A stretch of 64,000 nt of DNA, from assembly GCA_023953835.1 (NCBI GenBank), contig JAMLJB010000001.1, positions 1,488,001 through 1,552,000 on the forward strand. Reading direction: 5' to 3'. Below, piece after piece: positions 37,090 to 47,000 of this stretch (within the stretch, counting starts at the first letter, position 1; every line of letters starts with the position of its first letter). The stretch is from Rhizobiaceae bacterium (lineage in GTDB: Bacteria > Pseudomonadota > Alphaproteobacteria > Rhizobiales > Rhizobiaceae). The notes beneath the pieces were generated by a model that did no database searches, was not told the origin of the DNA, and saw only the letters and a program-made list of their open reading frames with translations. The translations under genes and the position numbers were made by a program.

Positions 37090-37736
37090 GGTCGCCACCT
37101 CAGGAAGTTGGCGATGAGCGCCAGTCCCAGCGTCTGGCTCTTTTCAGGATGGAACTGCGTCCCGGCGCGGTTGCCGTCAGCCACCGCCGCCGTGACCGGC
37201 CCGCCATAGTCGGTCACCGCCAGCACCTGTTCAGGCCGCTTCGCATCGATGTGGTAGGAATGCACGAAATAGGCGTGCAGCCCGTTCGGCCCGGTCGGGA
37301 TGCCGTCGAACAGCGGATGCTGCTGCTTCAAGGTGATGGTGTTCCAGCCGATCTGGGGGACCTTGAGCGACGGGTCGTTCGGCTCGATCTCCTTGACGTC
37401 GCCCGCGATCCAGCCGAAGCCTTTGCTGATCTTCTTCTCAAGCCCGCGCTCGGACATGAGCTGCATGCCCACGCAGATGCCGAGAAAAGGGCGGGCGCGC
37501 TGCACGGCAACCTCCTCGACTGCTTCCATCATGCCGGGCACGGCAAGCAGTCCGGCAAGGCAATCGGCGTAGGCCCCGACGCCCGGCAGCACGATGCGAT
37601 CGGCATTGCGCACGGTTTCCGCATCGTCGGTCAGGACAATATCGGCGTTCACGCCGGATTCACGTGAGGCCCGTTCGAACGCCTTGGTCGCGGAACGCAG
37701 ATTGCCCGATCCATAATCGATGATCGCAACACGCAT
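37086..37736 (-). CDS. hisH: Imidazole glycerol phosphate synthase glutaminase subunit
   Basis: Glutamine amidotransferase partner of HisF. The 216-residue protein has the nucleophile in [11 protein letters not shown] and the His/Glu pair in [13 protein letters not shown]. Its ATG overlaps the stop of the DUF2628 gene as TGATG, showing tight coupling inside the operon. Confidence 0.97.
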   Translation of the reverse strand: MRVAIIDYGSGNLRSATKAFERASRESGVNADIVLTDDAETVRNADRIVLPGVGAYADCLAGLLAVPGMMEAVEEVAVQRARPFLGICVGMQLMSERGLEKKISKGFGWIAGDVKEIEPNDPSLKVPQIGWNTITLKQQHPLFDGIPTGPNGLHAYFVHSYHIDAKRPEQVLAVTDYGGPVTAAVADGNRAGTQFHPEKSQTLGLALIANFLRWRP

Positions 37737-38107
37737 CAGCCCGCTTCTCCAAAACGCCCGAAGGCAAAGCGCGCCTCGGCTTCATCGCTGTCCCGCGCCT
37801 CGATATGGGCTGCCTGATGCCAGTTTTTCCGCTCAAGCGCCGCAATCCGCAGGCGCGCGCCTTCCAGCCCCACAAGCACGCAGATTGCGAACGACAACAG
37901 CGCGGCAAACACGCCGTAACCACCCATCGCGGCAAACCTCTCCAGCGCAGCCAGCATCAGCGCGACCGCAAGCGCCTCCAGCCACAGGCGATGCCAGGCG
38001 AGCCAAAGCGGCGGCACAAGGAAGCCGAAAACGGAAAACCCGTCCTTTACGAGAACCGTCTCGGCATTGCGACCGGCAGGCGGTTCCATGACCACAAAGC
38101 TCGCCAT
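37736..38107 (-). CDS. DUF2628 small membrane protein in the his operon
   Basis: A 123-residue protein with hydrophobic segments near residues 26-38 ([18 protein letters not shown]), 45-60 and 63-80 ([16 protein letters not shown]), and a charged C-terminal tail. It fits the DUF2628 family, which sits between hisB and hisH in many Rhizobiales; its role is unknown and it is not a known histidine enzyme. Overlap with hisH by TGATG implies cotranslation. Confidence 0.82.
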   Translation of the reverse strand: MASFVVMEPPAGRNAETVLVKDGFSVFGFLVPPLWLAWHRLWLEALAVALMLAALERFAAMGGYGVFAALLSFAICVLVGLEGARLRIAALERKNWHQAAHIEARDSDEAEARFAFGRFGEAG

Positions 38108-38123
38108 CGCCCAGATCCCGACC

Positions 38124-38723
38124 CTAGCCCTTCAGGCTTCCCTTGGTGGAAGGCACGGCGTCGGGCTGGCGCGGATCGCGCTCGAGCGCGGCGCGCAGCA
38201 CCCGGGCCACCGCCTTGAAACAGGTCTCGGCAATGTGGTGGTTGTTCGCCCCGTAATGATTGGTCACATGCAGGGTGATGCCGGCATTCTGGGCGAGCGC
38301 ATTGAAAAATTCGCGCACAAGCTCGGTGTCGAATGTGCCGATCTTCGGCGCCGAAAAATCGACCTTCCAGACGAGGTAGGGCCGCCCGGAGACGTCCACC
38401 GCCGCCCGCGTCAGCGTCTCGTCCATGGCAAGGTCGAGCGAGGCATAACGCATAATGCCACGCCGTTCTCCCAGCGCCTTCGACAGGGCCTGTCCGATGG
38501 CGATGCCCGTATCCTCGACGGTGTGGTGGTCGTCTATGTGCAGGTCGCCCTTCGCGAGGATCTTCATGTCGATCAGCGAATGGCGCGAAAGCTGGTCCAG
38601 CATATGATCGAAGAAGCCGACGCCGGTGGCGATCTCGGCCTTGCCCGTGCCGTCGACATCGAGGGAAACGGAGATGTCCGTTTCCCGCGTCTTTCGGCTC
38701 ACTTCGGCGCTGCGTCCAGCCAT
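38124..38723 (-). CDS. hisB: Imidazoleglycerol-phosphate dehydratase
   Basis: Dehydrates imidazole glycerol phosphate. The 199-residue monofunctional enzyme has the manganese-binding motifs [27 protein letters not shown] and [15 protein letters not shown]. The ATG at 38723 is preceded by GAGGACC; a TTG eight codons upstream is less likely. It heads the hisB-DUF2628-hisH-hisA-hisF-hisE-coaA run. Confidence 0.96.
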   Translation of the reverse strand: MAGRSAEVSRKTRETDISVSLDVDGTGKAEIATGVGFFDHMLDQLSRHSLIDMKILAKGDLHIDDHHTVEDTGIAIGQALSKALGERRGIMRYASLDLAMDETLTRAAVDVSGRPYLVWKVDFSAPKIGTFDTELVREFFNALAQNAGITLHVTNHYGANNHHIAETCFKAVARVLRAALERDPRQPDAVPSTKGSLKG

Positions 38724-38784
38724 GACAAATGGTCCTCGCTTGTCCAAGCGGGGCTTCTAGACGATTTATCTTAAGGAATGAAGC

Positions 38785-38815
38785 GTTTTGGCGCACGTCA
38801 GGCATGCGCCAAAAC
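38785..38815 (-). terminator. Probable terminator of the type I secretion operon
   Basis: GTTTTGGCGCA (38785-38795) pairs perfectly with TGCGCCAAAAC (38805-38815) over a 9-nt loop, 12 bp after the hlyD-type stop. The A/T runs lie in the stem base rather than after it, so it could act on either strand. It separates the secretion operon from hisB. Confidence 0.6.
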
Positions 38816-38826
38816 CGCCGGGCGGA

Positions 38827-40278
38827 TCAGGGTTCCCGGATCGCCGTGTCGAGCCCCTTGAGGATGGGGTAGAGAAAATAGGACATCACCTTGCGCTGGC
38901 CCACCTTGAGTTCGGCGGTGACCGCCATGCCGGGCAGAAGGAGCACCTCTTCGGTCGGCGTCCGCAGGTCCGTCTTGTCGAGCCGCACGCGGGCCTTGTA
39001 GTAGGGTGCTGCGCTCTCGGCTTCCCCGCCATTGCCGCCATTCGCCGAACTGTCATGCGAATAGGCGTCGCGGCTGATGGTGCGGACCGAGCCCGACCCG
39101 GTTCCGAATTTCTGGAAGGGGAAGGCGTCGAACTTGAGCCGCGCCTGCGCGTCCGAGGCAACGCGGCCAATGTCCCCGGCGTTGATGGTGACTTCTGCTT
39201 CGAGCGGCACGTTGAGCGGCACCAGCGTCAGCACCGGTTCCGCTTCACGCACGACAGAACCGATGGAGCGCTGCGCGAGGTCGAGCACCACCGCATCCGC
39301 AGGCGCGGTGAGCTTCACCATGTCACGGCGCAGCTCCATCTTTTTCAGCTCCTCGCCGATCGAATCGCGCTGGCTGCGCTTGTCGGCAAGCGTTTCCATC
39401 GTTACCCGGCGGAAATCCTCGATGAAGGCCTGCTTGTCGGCTTCCAGTTTCGCCACCGCGTGCTCCGCCGTCGCCTGCGTTCCAACCGCCTGCGCATAGC
39501 TGGCGTCGACCGCCAGACGCGCATCGCGTGAGGTCAGCATATTCATCAGCGAGCCGGTTTCCTGCTTCGCCAGCTTCTCGCGGGCAAGTTCGATCTGCGT
39601 CAGCGTCTGCTGCCGTTCCGCGAGGATGGCCTGCTGGTCGGTGCTGGCCGTGATCGCGGCTTGCTGGCCGGCGATCTGCTGGTCGAAATTCTGGATCTGC
39701 GCGTCATGGAACGCCTTGCGCTGCGTGAACACCTGAACCTGAAGCATCTCGTCGGGCGAAGACCCTGCTTCCGCCGCATAATTGCGGCCAAGAAGCTCGG
39801 CCTCCATGCGCTTGACCTGTGCGTCCAGCGCCGCATATTCCGTGCGCCGACGATCCACATCCGCCTGGCTGAACGTCGCATCCAGCGTCGCCAGCGTCTG
39901 GCCCGCCTTGACGACATCGCCCGGCTGTACCTCGATGGTCCGCACGATAGAGGTTTCGAGCGGCTGCACGACGATGGTCGGCTTGGTCGTCACGAGCTTG
40001 CCGCGCGCCACGACGACTTCGTCGATGGATGCCAGCGAGGCCCATGTCACTCCGGCAATGATCAGAGCCGTAATCGTGTAAAGCGTGATTCGCGCCACGC
40101 GCGGCGGCGCTTTCTCCTCGATCTCGATGGCATCGGGCTGAAATTCGGAAATGATCTCGCGCGTCGCCTTGGGCGCGGCCATCTGCACCGTAACATCGGG
40201 CGCGGGCGACGGAACGCCCTTCGCCTCAGCCTCGGTCACTTCGGGCATTACATCCTTGCTGTGCTGGCTCATATCCAT
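38827..40278 (-). CDS. Type I secretion periplasmic adaptor (HlyD family)
   Basis: Membrane-fusion protein joining the exporter ATPase to an outer-membrane channel. The 483-residue product has a cytoplasmic lead of about 65 residues, one helix (ITLYTITALIIAGVTWASLA), and the barrel-sandwich start VVVARGKLVTTKPTIVVQPL. A long coiled coil follows (about 140-330, Gln/Ala/Glu-rich), then the closing half-motif LTAPADAVVLDLAQRSIGSV and the HlyD C-terminal signature TEEVLLLPGMAVTAELKVGQ. Its ATG overlaps the ATPase stop (TGATG). No TolC-like gene is adjacent, so the outer-membrane channel must be encoded elsewhere. Confidence 0.93.
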   Translation of the reverse strand: MDMSQHSKDVMPEVTEAEAKGVPSPAPDVTVQMAAPKATREIISEFQPDAIEIEEKAPPRVARITLYTITALIIAGVTWASLASIDEVVVARGKLVTTKPTIVVQPLETSIVRTIEVQPGDVVKAGQTLATLDATFSQADVDRRRTEYAALDAQVKRMEAELLGRNYAAEAGSSPDEMLQVQVFTQRKAFHDAQIQNFDQQIAGQQAAITASTDQQAILAERQQTLTQIELAREKLAKQETGSLMNMLTSRDARLAVDASYAQAVGTQATAEHAVAKLEADKQAFIEDFRRVTMETLADKRSQRDSIGEELKKMELRRDMVKLTAPADAVVLDLAQRSIGSVVREAEPVLTLVPLNVPLEAEVTINAGDIGRVASDAQARLKFDAFPFQKFGTGSGSVRTISRDAYSHDSSANGGNGGEAESAAPYYKARVRLDKTDLRTPTEEVLLLPGMAVTAELKVGQRKVMSYFLYPILKGLDTAIREP

Positions 40279-42425
40279 CACGCCACCTGCTTCATCTGCT
40301 GGTTCCACAGGTGCCGATAGGTCATGCAACGCGACACAAGCTCGTCATGGCGACCGATGTCGGACACCTTGCCGCGCTCCATCACAAGGATCGCATCGGC
40401 GTCCGTCAGCGTGGACAGGCGGTGGGACACGATGATGACGGTCCGGCCTTCGGCGATCCTGCGCAGGTTCTGGCGAATGATCGCCTCGCTGTCGGGATCG
40501 AGCGCGCTGGTCGCCTCGTCGAAAATCAAGAGCTTGGGATCGGTGATCAGCGCCCGCGCAATCGCCAGCCGCTGCTTCTGGCCGCCAGAAAGGTTCGAAC
40601 CGTTTTCCTCCAACTCGGTCTCGAGGCCGCGCGGCAGGCGTTCGATGAATTCCTCAGCGCCGGCGAGCCGCGCCGCGGATGCGATCTCGTCAAGGGTCGC
40701 GCCCGGCTTGGCGATAGCGATGTTATCGCGCACCGTGCCTTTGAAGAGGAAGCTGTCTTGAAGCACGACGCCGATGCTCTTGCGCAGATGAACGAGGTCG
40801 ATCTCGCGGCAATCCGCCCCGTCGATCTTCACCAGTCCGTTCTGCACCGGATAGAGGCCCTGGATCATGCGCGTGATCGTCGTCTTGCCGGAACCGCTCC
40901 TGCCCACCATGCCGAACACCATGCCGGGCTCTATCCTGAACGACACGTCGTCCAGCGCCGGAGCGCGATCCGGGCCGTAGTGGAAGGAAACAGCGTCGAA
41001 CTCGATTTCGCCCCTGATGTCCGGTTGCAGGCCGGTGCCCATGCCGAAACGCTCGGGGCGCTGGTTCATCACTTCGCCCAGCATGCGAACCGACAGCGAC
41101 ACTTCCTGATATTCGTGGACCATCGTCACGATCTGCACCAAAGGTCCCGACACGCGGTTGGCCAGCATGTTGAAGGCGACCAGCGTGCCGACCGTCATCG
41201 CGCCGGCGAAAACGTCCAGCGCGCCGATGACGATGATCGCGATGCCCATCAGCTTTTCCAGCAAGCCGGTCAGCGACTGGGCCAGCGCGGAAATCTTCTC
41301 GACATGATAGCGCTCGGAGATCGACTGCGCGGACTGGTCGTCCCAGACGCGGCGCTGGCGCGGTTCGAGCGCAAGCGATTTCACCGCGCGCATGCCATGC
41401 ACAGTCTCGACCAGCAGCGCCTGCCGCTCGCCTTCGGCCTGATAGAGTTTCTGGAGACGGCGCTGGAACGGTCCGATCAGCATGAATACGGTGAGGCCGA
41501 CGAGGGCCGTGAACCCGAGCACCACCATTGTGAGCTTGACGCTGTAGAGCAGCAGCACAGGGATGAAAACGACCAGCGAAAACGCGTCGAGCAATCCGAG
41601 GAACAGCCGCCCCGTCAGGAATTCGCGGATGCGGCCCGCCTGCTGCATATGCTTGATGAGCAGGCCCGCGGGCGCATGTTCAAACAGCGCGATCGGCAGG
41701 TTCAGGAGATGCGAGAAGGTGCGCGTCGAGACACGCACGTCGACCTTGTTCGTCGCGTAGAGCAGCAGATAGCGCCGCAGGAACGTGAAAGTCGCCTCGA
41801 ACAGCAATGCCACAACGATGCCGACGGTCAGAACGGTGAGCGTCGCGTAGCTCTGGTGCGCCAGCACCTTGTCGATGACGAGCTGGAAGAAGATCGGAGT
41901 CACAAGTCCGAGAGCGTAGAGAACCAGCGCGGCAATCGCGACATCGCGGAAAAGGCTGCGCTGCTTGATGATCTCGGGAATGAACCAGCGAATGCCAAAC
42001 GGCTGGTTGCTGTCCGAAAGCTTGAACACGCGCTTGAGCAGGACGACATTGCCGCTCCAGCTACGTTCGAACTGCTCCTGGTTGAGCATGAGCGCTTCCG
42101 GCCTGACCGAAAGCGGATCGATCACGCCAATGCGGACCTGCCCGTCCGGCATGGTCGCGACATTCGCCACGACCACCCAGTTGCCGTTGTTGAGTTCGGC
42201 CAGAATCGGAAAGGCATCGCGCAGCTTGCCGAGGCCCGACAGGTCCATGCGCGCCGCCTTGGCGCGAAGGCCCTTGTCCTTGGCCATGCGCAGCAGCTTC
42301 TGCGTCGGGACCGGCTGCTCACCGACCGAATAGTCGTGCACGAGGCGGTCGGCGCTGACATCCACGCCATGATGCCGGGCGACCAGCGCCAGGCATTGAA
42401 TATTTGTATGTTGCTCAATCGACAT
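40278..42425 (-). CDS. Type I secretion ABC transporter with C39-like domain
   Basis: Exporter ATPase/permease of 715 residues. The N-terminal 130 residues are a C39-peptidase-like domain (CLALVARHHGVDVSADRL). By alignment with C39 motifs the catalytic cysteine position is threonine, so this is a non-cleaving substrate-recruitment domain as in HlyB-type exporters. Six membrane helices follow (about 155-420). The nucleotide-binding domain has Walker A GRSGSGKTT, signature LSGGQKQRL, Walker B LLIFDEATSALD and H-loop IVSHRLS. It lies 32 bp after the small conserved gene. It most likely exports the giant protein encoded at the head of the operon. Confidence 0.94.
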   Translation of the reverse strand: MSIEQHTNIQCLALVARHHGVDVSADRLVHDYSVGEQPVPTQKLLRMAKDKGLRAKAARMDLSGLGKLRDAFPILAELNNGNWVVVANVATMPDGQVRIGVIDPLSVRPEALMLNQEQFERSWSGNVVLLKRVFKLSDSNQPFGIRWFIPEIIKQRSLFRDVAIAALVLYALGLVTPIFFQLVIDKVLAHQSYATLTVLTVGIVVALLFEATFTFLRRYLLLYATNKVDVRVSTRTFSHLLNLPIALFEHAPAGLLIKHMQQAGRIREFLTGRLFLGLLDAFSLVVFIPVLLLYSVKLTMVVLGFTALVGLTVFMLIGPFQRRLQKLYQAEGERQALLVETVHGMRAVKSLALEPRQRRVWDDQSAQSISERYHVEKISALAQSLTGLLEKLMGIAIIVIGALDVFAGAMTVGTLVAFNMLANRVSGPLVQIVTMVHEYQEVSLSVRMLGEVMNQRPERFGMGTGLQPDIRGEIEFDAVSFHYGPDRAPALDDVSFRIEPGMVFGMVGRSGSGKTTITRMIQGLYPVQNGLVKIDGADCREIDLVHLRKSIGVVLQDSFLFKGTVRDNIAIAKPGATLDEIASAARLAGAEEFIERLPRGLETELEENGSNLSGGQKQRLAIARALITDPKLLIFDEATSALDPDSEAIIRQNLRRIAEGRTVIIVSHRLSTLTDADAILVMERGKVSDIGRHDELVSRCMTYRHLWNQQMKQVA

Positions 42426-42457
42426 CGGACGTCAGGCCCCCCTGCTTCCGCGCGATA

Positions 42458-42787
42458 TCAGTTGAAATTCGGCGAGGTGTTTTCCTGGGGCGCCGCCTTC
42501 TTCGAATGCGGCTGCTCGACAGGCGCCGCTGCTGCGGTCGGCAATGTCGAGACTTCATTGTTGCGACGCACGGCGCCCGCATCGACCAGTCCGGCCAGCG
42601 CCTTGTTCATCACGTCGACCGAGTTCGCAAATGCGTCGACCGGCATGACGATGCGCTGCCGGAATACAGGCTTCGGGTTGCCTTTCGCGTCGCGCTCGTT
42701 GGGTGACAGGCTGACCAGGTCGATCCTGACGATCGGCCCCGTCACCGTTATCTCACCAATACCATCGGAATAGAGTTCGTCCGCCAT
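42458..42787 (-). CDS. Small conserved protein of the type I secretion operon
   Basis: A 109-residue soluble protein with no signal peptide. The ordered part is residues 1-75 (YSDGIGEITVTGPIVRIDLV, FRQRIVMPVDAFANSVDVMN, KALAGLVDAGAV), predicted beta then alpha. The tail is Ala/Pro/Gln-rich and disordered. GGAGAGTGAG precedes the ATG at 42787. I recognise the sequence as a type found beside HlyB/HlyD-type exporters in Rhizobiales but know no function. Possible roles are export chaperone or regulator; this is inference from position. Confidence 0.7.
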   Translation of the reverse strand: MADELYSDGIGEITVTGPIVRIDLVSLSPNERDAKGNPKPVFRQRIVMPVDAFANSVDVMNKALAGLVDAGAVRRNNEVSTLPTAAAAPVEQPHSKKAAPQENTSPNFN

Positions 42788-42816
42788 CTCACTCTCCACT
42801 GCATCTGGTCAAAAAA

Positions 42817-44040
42817 TCAGGCTGCGGCGTGATCGTGCCGAACCCATTCGGGGAAGGGGTCGCGCATCCCGGCCACTTCCTTCTTGTCAATTCCCGCGTC
42901 GCTTCCCGCAAGGCATGCGTCGAGCGCCGCTGTCATTTCTTCCCTGGGCAGGTCAATACCGATAAAAACAATCTCCTGGCGGCGGTCGCCCCATGCCTCC
43001 GTCCAGTTGCGCTGAAGCATAGCCTGAAACTGCGCGTGGCGCGGCCAGTACAAACGCGGTACCGCGGACCACCAAAAGCCGCGCTGATCCACTTTAGTCT
43101 GTGCGCCGGCAACCGAATAGAGGCCTATCCAGTCGGGGCGGGTCGCCAGCCAGAAATGACCCTTGGCGCGCAGCAGGCCACTCCATTCGCGCTCGGTGAA
43201 TGCATGGAACTTTTCGGGATCGAAGGGACGACGCGCCCGATAAACGAAGCTTGAAATACCGTATTCCTCGGTTTCCGGCACATGTTCGGCCGGGCTGTAA
43301 AGCTCCTTGTGCCAGAGCGGATGGGTCGCGGATTTCTGCTCGCTGTAGAGCCCGGTGTCCAGGATCCGGGAAAGGTCAACCTTTCCGAAATTGGTCTCGA
43401 CCAGCTTGGCGTCGATGTTCAGCGACCGGATGATACGCCGGACCTCGTCCAGTTCTTCCTCGTCGATCTCGCTTGCCTTGTTGACGACGATGACATCCGC
43501 GAATTCGATCTGGTCCACCAACAGGTCGATCAGGCTGCGCTCGTCCTCGTTGTCGCGCACCTCCCCGCGGTCGCTCAACAGCTCCTCGCTTCTGAAGTCG
43601 CGCAGCAGATTGGCCGCATCGACCACGGACACCATCGTGTCGAGCCGCGCGACGTCGCGCAGCGAGCGGCCTTCCTCGTCCTTGAACGAGAAGGACGCGG
43701 CAATCGGCAGCGGCTCGGCGATGCCCGTGCCCTCGATCAATATGTAGTCGAACCGTCCAGCCTCGGCGAGACGCCGCACCTCGACCAGCAGATCCTCCCG
43801 CAGCGTACAGCAGATGCAGCCGTTGGAAAGCTCGACCATGGTTTCGTCGGTGCGCGTCACATCGGCATCGCGGATCAGGTCCGCGTCGATGTTGACCTCG
43901 CTCATGTCGTTCACGATCACCGCAATGCGACGGCTGCCCGCATTGCGAAGCACATGGTTGAGCAGTGTCGTCTTGCCGGCTCCGAGGAAGCCGGCCAGGA
44001 CCGTCACTGGAAGCAATCCACCCGCCCGATGGTCTTCCAT
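42817..44040 (-). CDS. COG0523 (CobW-type) GTP-dependent metallochaperone
   Basis: G3E GTPase that loads metal into client proteins. The 407-residue product has Walker A GFLGAGKTT (residues 17-25), the metal-binding CxCC motif in NGCICCTL (C75, C77, C78), ILIEGTGIAEP, and VVNKASEID in place of NKxD. The C-terminal CobW domain (ARRPFDPEKFHAFTEREWSG) is complete, and the end HDHAAA adds two histidines. Many members are zinc chaperones under Zur control; the metal here is unknown. The ATG at 44040 follows AAGGA and lies 13 bp after the giant gene's stop, placing it inside the secretion operon. Confidence 0.9.
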   Translation of the reverse strand: MEDHRAGGLLPVTVLAGFLGAGKTTLLNHVLRNAGSRRIAVIVNDMSEVNIDADLIRDADVTRTDETMVELSNGCICCTLREDLLVEVRRLAEAGRFDYILIEGTGIAEPLPIAASFSFKDEEGRSLRDVARLDTMVSVVDAANLLRDFRSEELLSDRGEVRDNEDERSLIDLLVDQIEFADVIVVNKASEIDEEELDEVRRIIRSLNIDAKLVETNFGKVDLSRILDTGLYSEQKSATHPLWHKELYSPAEHVPETEEYGISSFVYRARRPFDPEKFHAFTEREWSGLLRAKGHFWLATRPDWIGLYSVAGAQTKVDQRGFWWSAVPRLYWPRHAQFQAMLQRNWTEAWGDRRQEIVFIGIDLPREEMTAALDACLAGSDAGIDKKEVAGMRDPFPEWVRHDHAAA

Positions 44041-44053
44041 TCCTTCATCCCGC

Positions 44054-47000
44054 CTATGCCGCCAATTGCGGACGGAATACCACGTCCACGTAGTAATTGG
44101 TACTGTTGTAGGTGGATGTCGGGAACAGCGTGCCGGAACCGTAGGCATAGACACCGTTGCCGCCAGAAAGCGCCGAGGAAAGCGCGGTCAGGTTCTGGCT
44201 CTCACGGTCGGTCGTGAAGTAATTCGTCGTTGCCGAGTAGCCGTTGCGGGCATTGTACGAAACGACGTAGGTCGTGTTCGGCTGCACCGCGATCTCCTGC
44301 GCCAGCGCCACATACTGCCATCCGCTTGCCGTTTCGTTGGTGAAGGTCGCGCTGCCCATCAGTGTGCCCGAGGCGGTCCACAGATTTGCCGTGTGCGTGC
44401 CGGTGTTCTGCGTTCCCTTGTAGAACTTGAAGCCGGTGATCCAGCCCGCGACATCGGTCTGGAACTTCATGCCGAGCTGTACCGGCTGCGGGTCGTTCTC
44501 GTTCAGTATGGTCGGCACGTCCGAGGCCGAGAACAGGCTTTGCGTCGCCACGACAGCGGGGTTCACCGTCAGGCTGACGTTTGCCGACGATGTGCCGCCA
44601 CGACCGTCGGAAATCGAGTAGGTGAAGCTCGCACCTCCCGTAAAGCCGACATTCGGCGTGAACGTCACCTGGTTGTTGCTCTGGTTGAACGCCACACTTC
44701 CGTTCACCGCGTTCGACACCGAGGTGACCGTCAGCGCGTCGCCATTCGCGTCGGTATCGTTGGCGAGCAACTGGCTCGCCTGGATGACCTTGGCCGTGTT
44801 GAACGACGTGCTGAACCCCGTGTCATTGGCCGCGACCGGCGACACATTCGCGCTGCCGCTCTGGAACATGACATCGACCCAGTAGTTGGACGCCTGCCAG
44901 CTTTGTGTCGGGAACAGGCTGCTCGAACCGTAGGCATAGACACCGTTGTTGGTGCCTTGCGCCGTGAGCGGGCCGTTGGTGATCGCCGAGGTGAAGTAGT
45001 TCGTCGTCGAGGCGTAACTGCCGTTGGAGTGATAGCTCACCACGAGCTGCGTGCCGGCCGCAACGTTGACAGGCTGCGAGAACGTCAGTGTCTGCCAGCC
45101 GCTGGCCGTTTCATTGGTGAAGGTGCCGCTGGTGAGCAGCGTACCGCCGGACGTCCACAGCGAGCCGGTATGCGTCCCGGTGTCGTTTGCGCCCTTGTAG
45201 TAGCGGATGCCGGTGATGAGCCCCGTCTGGCTCACCGTGAACCGCATTCCGAGTTCGACGGAATTCGGGTCGTCGGTTGCCGTATTGGCCGGGGTCCCGT
45301 TGGGGAACAGGCTTACGGTCTGTGAGCCGGAGGCATTCACCGAGAAGCTGACCGTTGCAGAAGAGGTCCCGCCCTTGCCGTCCGAAATGGAGTAGCGGAA
45401 GCTTGCAGCGCCGGTGAACCCTGTCGTCGGCGTGAACGTCACCACCTTGGTCGTAGAATTGTAGCCGACCGTTCCGTTGGTGGCCTGGTCGACCCCGGTG
45501 ATCGAAAGCACGTCGCCATCGGCGTCGTTGTCATTGGCAAGCAGCGTCGAAGCCGCCAGCGAAAGCGCCGTATTCTGGTTGGTCGAGTACCCGCTGTCGT
45601 TGGTCGCGACCGGCGGCGTGTTGACCTGCGCGGCAACAGTCAGATTGACAGTTGCCGTGGCCGTTCCACCCTTTCCGTCGGAAACAGTGTAGCGGAAGCT
45701 CGCTGCGCCTGAATAGCCGGTCGTCGGCGTGAACGACACGGTCTGCGTCGTCGCATTGTACGAAACCGTTCCGTTGGTGGCCTGGTCGACCCCGGTGATC
45801 GCAAGCGCATCGCCATCGGCATCGGTGTCATTGGCAAGCAACGCTGCCGCTCCGACCGTAAACAGCGTGTTGAAGGCTGTCGAATAGCCGCTGTCGTTGG
45901 TCGCAACCGGCGGCGTGTTGCTGGGTGCCGAAGACTGGTTGAACAGCACGTCCACCCAATAGTTGGACGCCTGCCAGGTCTGGTTCGGAAAGCTGACATT
46001 GTTCGAATAGTTGTAGACGCCGTTGCCGCTGCTTCCCGAATTGGCTGGCGCAGTCAGCGGCCCATTCGTCACCGGCGCGTTGAAGAAGCCGGTGGTGTAT
46101 TGATACGTGCCGTTCGAGTGATAGGACACAATGTATTGCTGCCCGGCGACGATCGCGATGGGATTCGAGAATACCGCCGTCTGCCAGCCGCTTGCGGACT
46201 CGCCCGAGAATGTGAGCGTGCCGAGCAGGGTGCCGTCGGCCTTCCAGAGAGAGCCTGTATGTGTGCCGGTTTCACCGACGGCCTTGTAGAACTTTATCCC
46301 CGAGACCGTACCGGTTGCCGAGCTGACGAAGCGCATGCCAAGCTCGACGCCGAGTCCGTCGGACGCGGATGCGCCGTTCGATCCCGCGCCGGAGCCGAAA
46401 AGTGAAACGCCCGAAGGAGCCGGATTGACGTTCAGGTTGACGGTCGCCGTCGAGGTGCCGCCGCGTCCGTCGGAAATCGTGTATTTGAAGCTCGCCGCGC
46501 CGGTATAGCCGGCGGTTGGTGTGAAAACCACCGAACCGGTCTGGGCGTTGATAGCGACGGTGCCGTTGACGGCGTTGGACACGCCCGTGACGCTCAACGC
46601 ATCTCCATTCGCGTCGGTGTCGTTTGCGGTCAGTGCGGCGAATGCAAGCGTGAGCGGGCTTCCCGCAACAGTGGTGAAGCCTGAATCATTGTTAGCGACC
46701 GGCGCGACGTTCTGCTGGTTTGGCTGGAACACCACGTCAACCCAGTAGTTTTCGTTCTCAAAGACATTGTTTGGGAAGAGAGGAGAGTCGCCATAGGCGT
46801 AAACCCCTCCGCCTGCCTGCACAGTCAGAGGTCCGGTCGAGTAGGACGAGTCGAAATAGCCCGTATCGGCGGAATAATAGCCGCCTGTGTGGTACGACGC
46901 GATATAGGTCGTGTTCGCATTGATCTGCACAGGCGTCGAGAACAGCACCTGTTGCCAGCCGTCGAGCGATTCGCCCGTCGAAATTCCCCGTGCGAGAAGC

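Noticed and set aside
40278..42425. Bacteriocin-processing exporter
   Set aside because: The C39-like domain lacks the catalytic cysteine and no double-glycine leader gene is nearby.
40311..42773. 820-residue plus-strand open frame over the exporter gene
   Set aside because: It is the complement of the ABC exporter and small protein genes; the composition (His, Arg, Gln, Asp) is typical of a shadow frame.
44400..46800. CRISPR or satellite array
   Set aside because: The periodic DNA here is the coding sequence of protein repeats of about 95 and 155 residues, with no short direct repeats and spacers.
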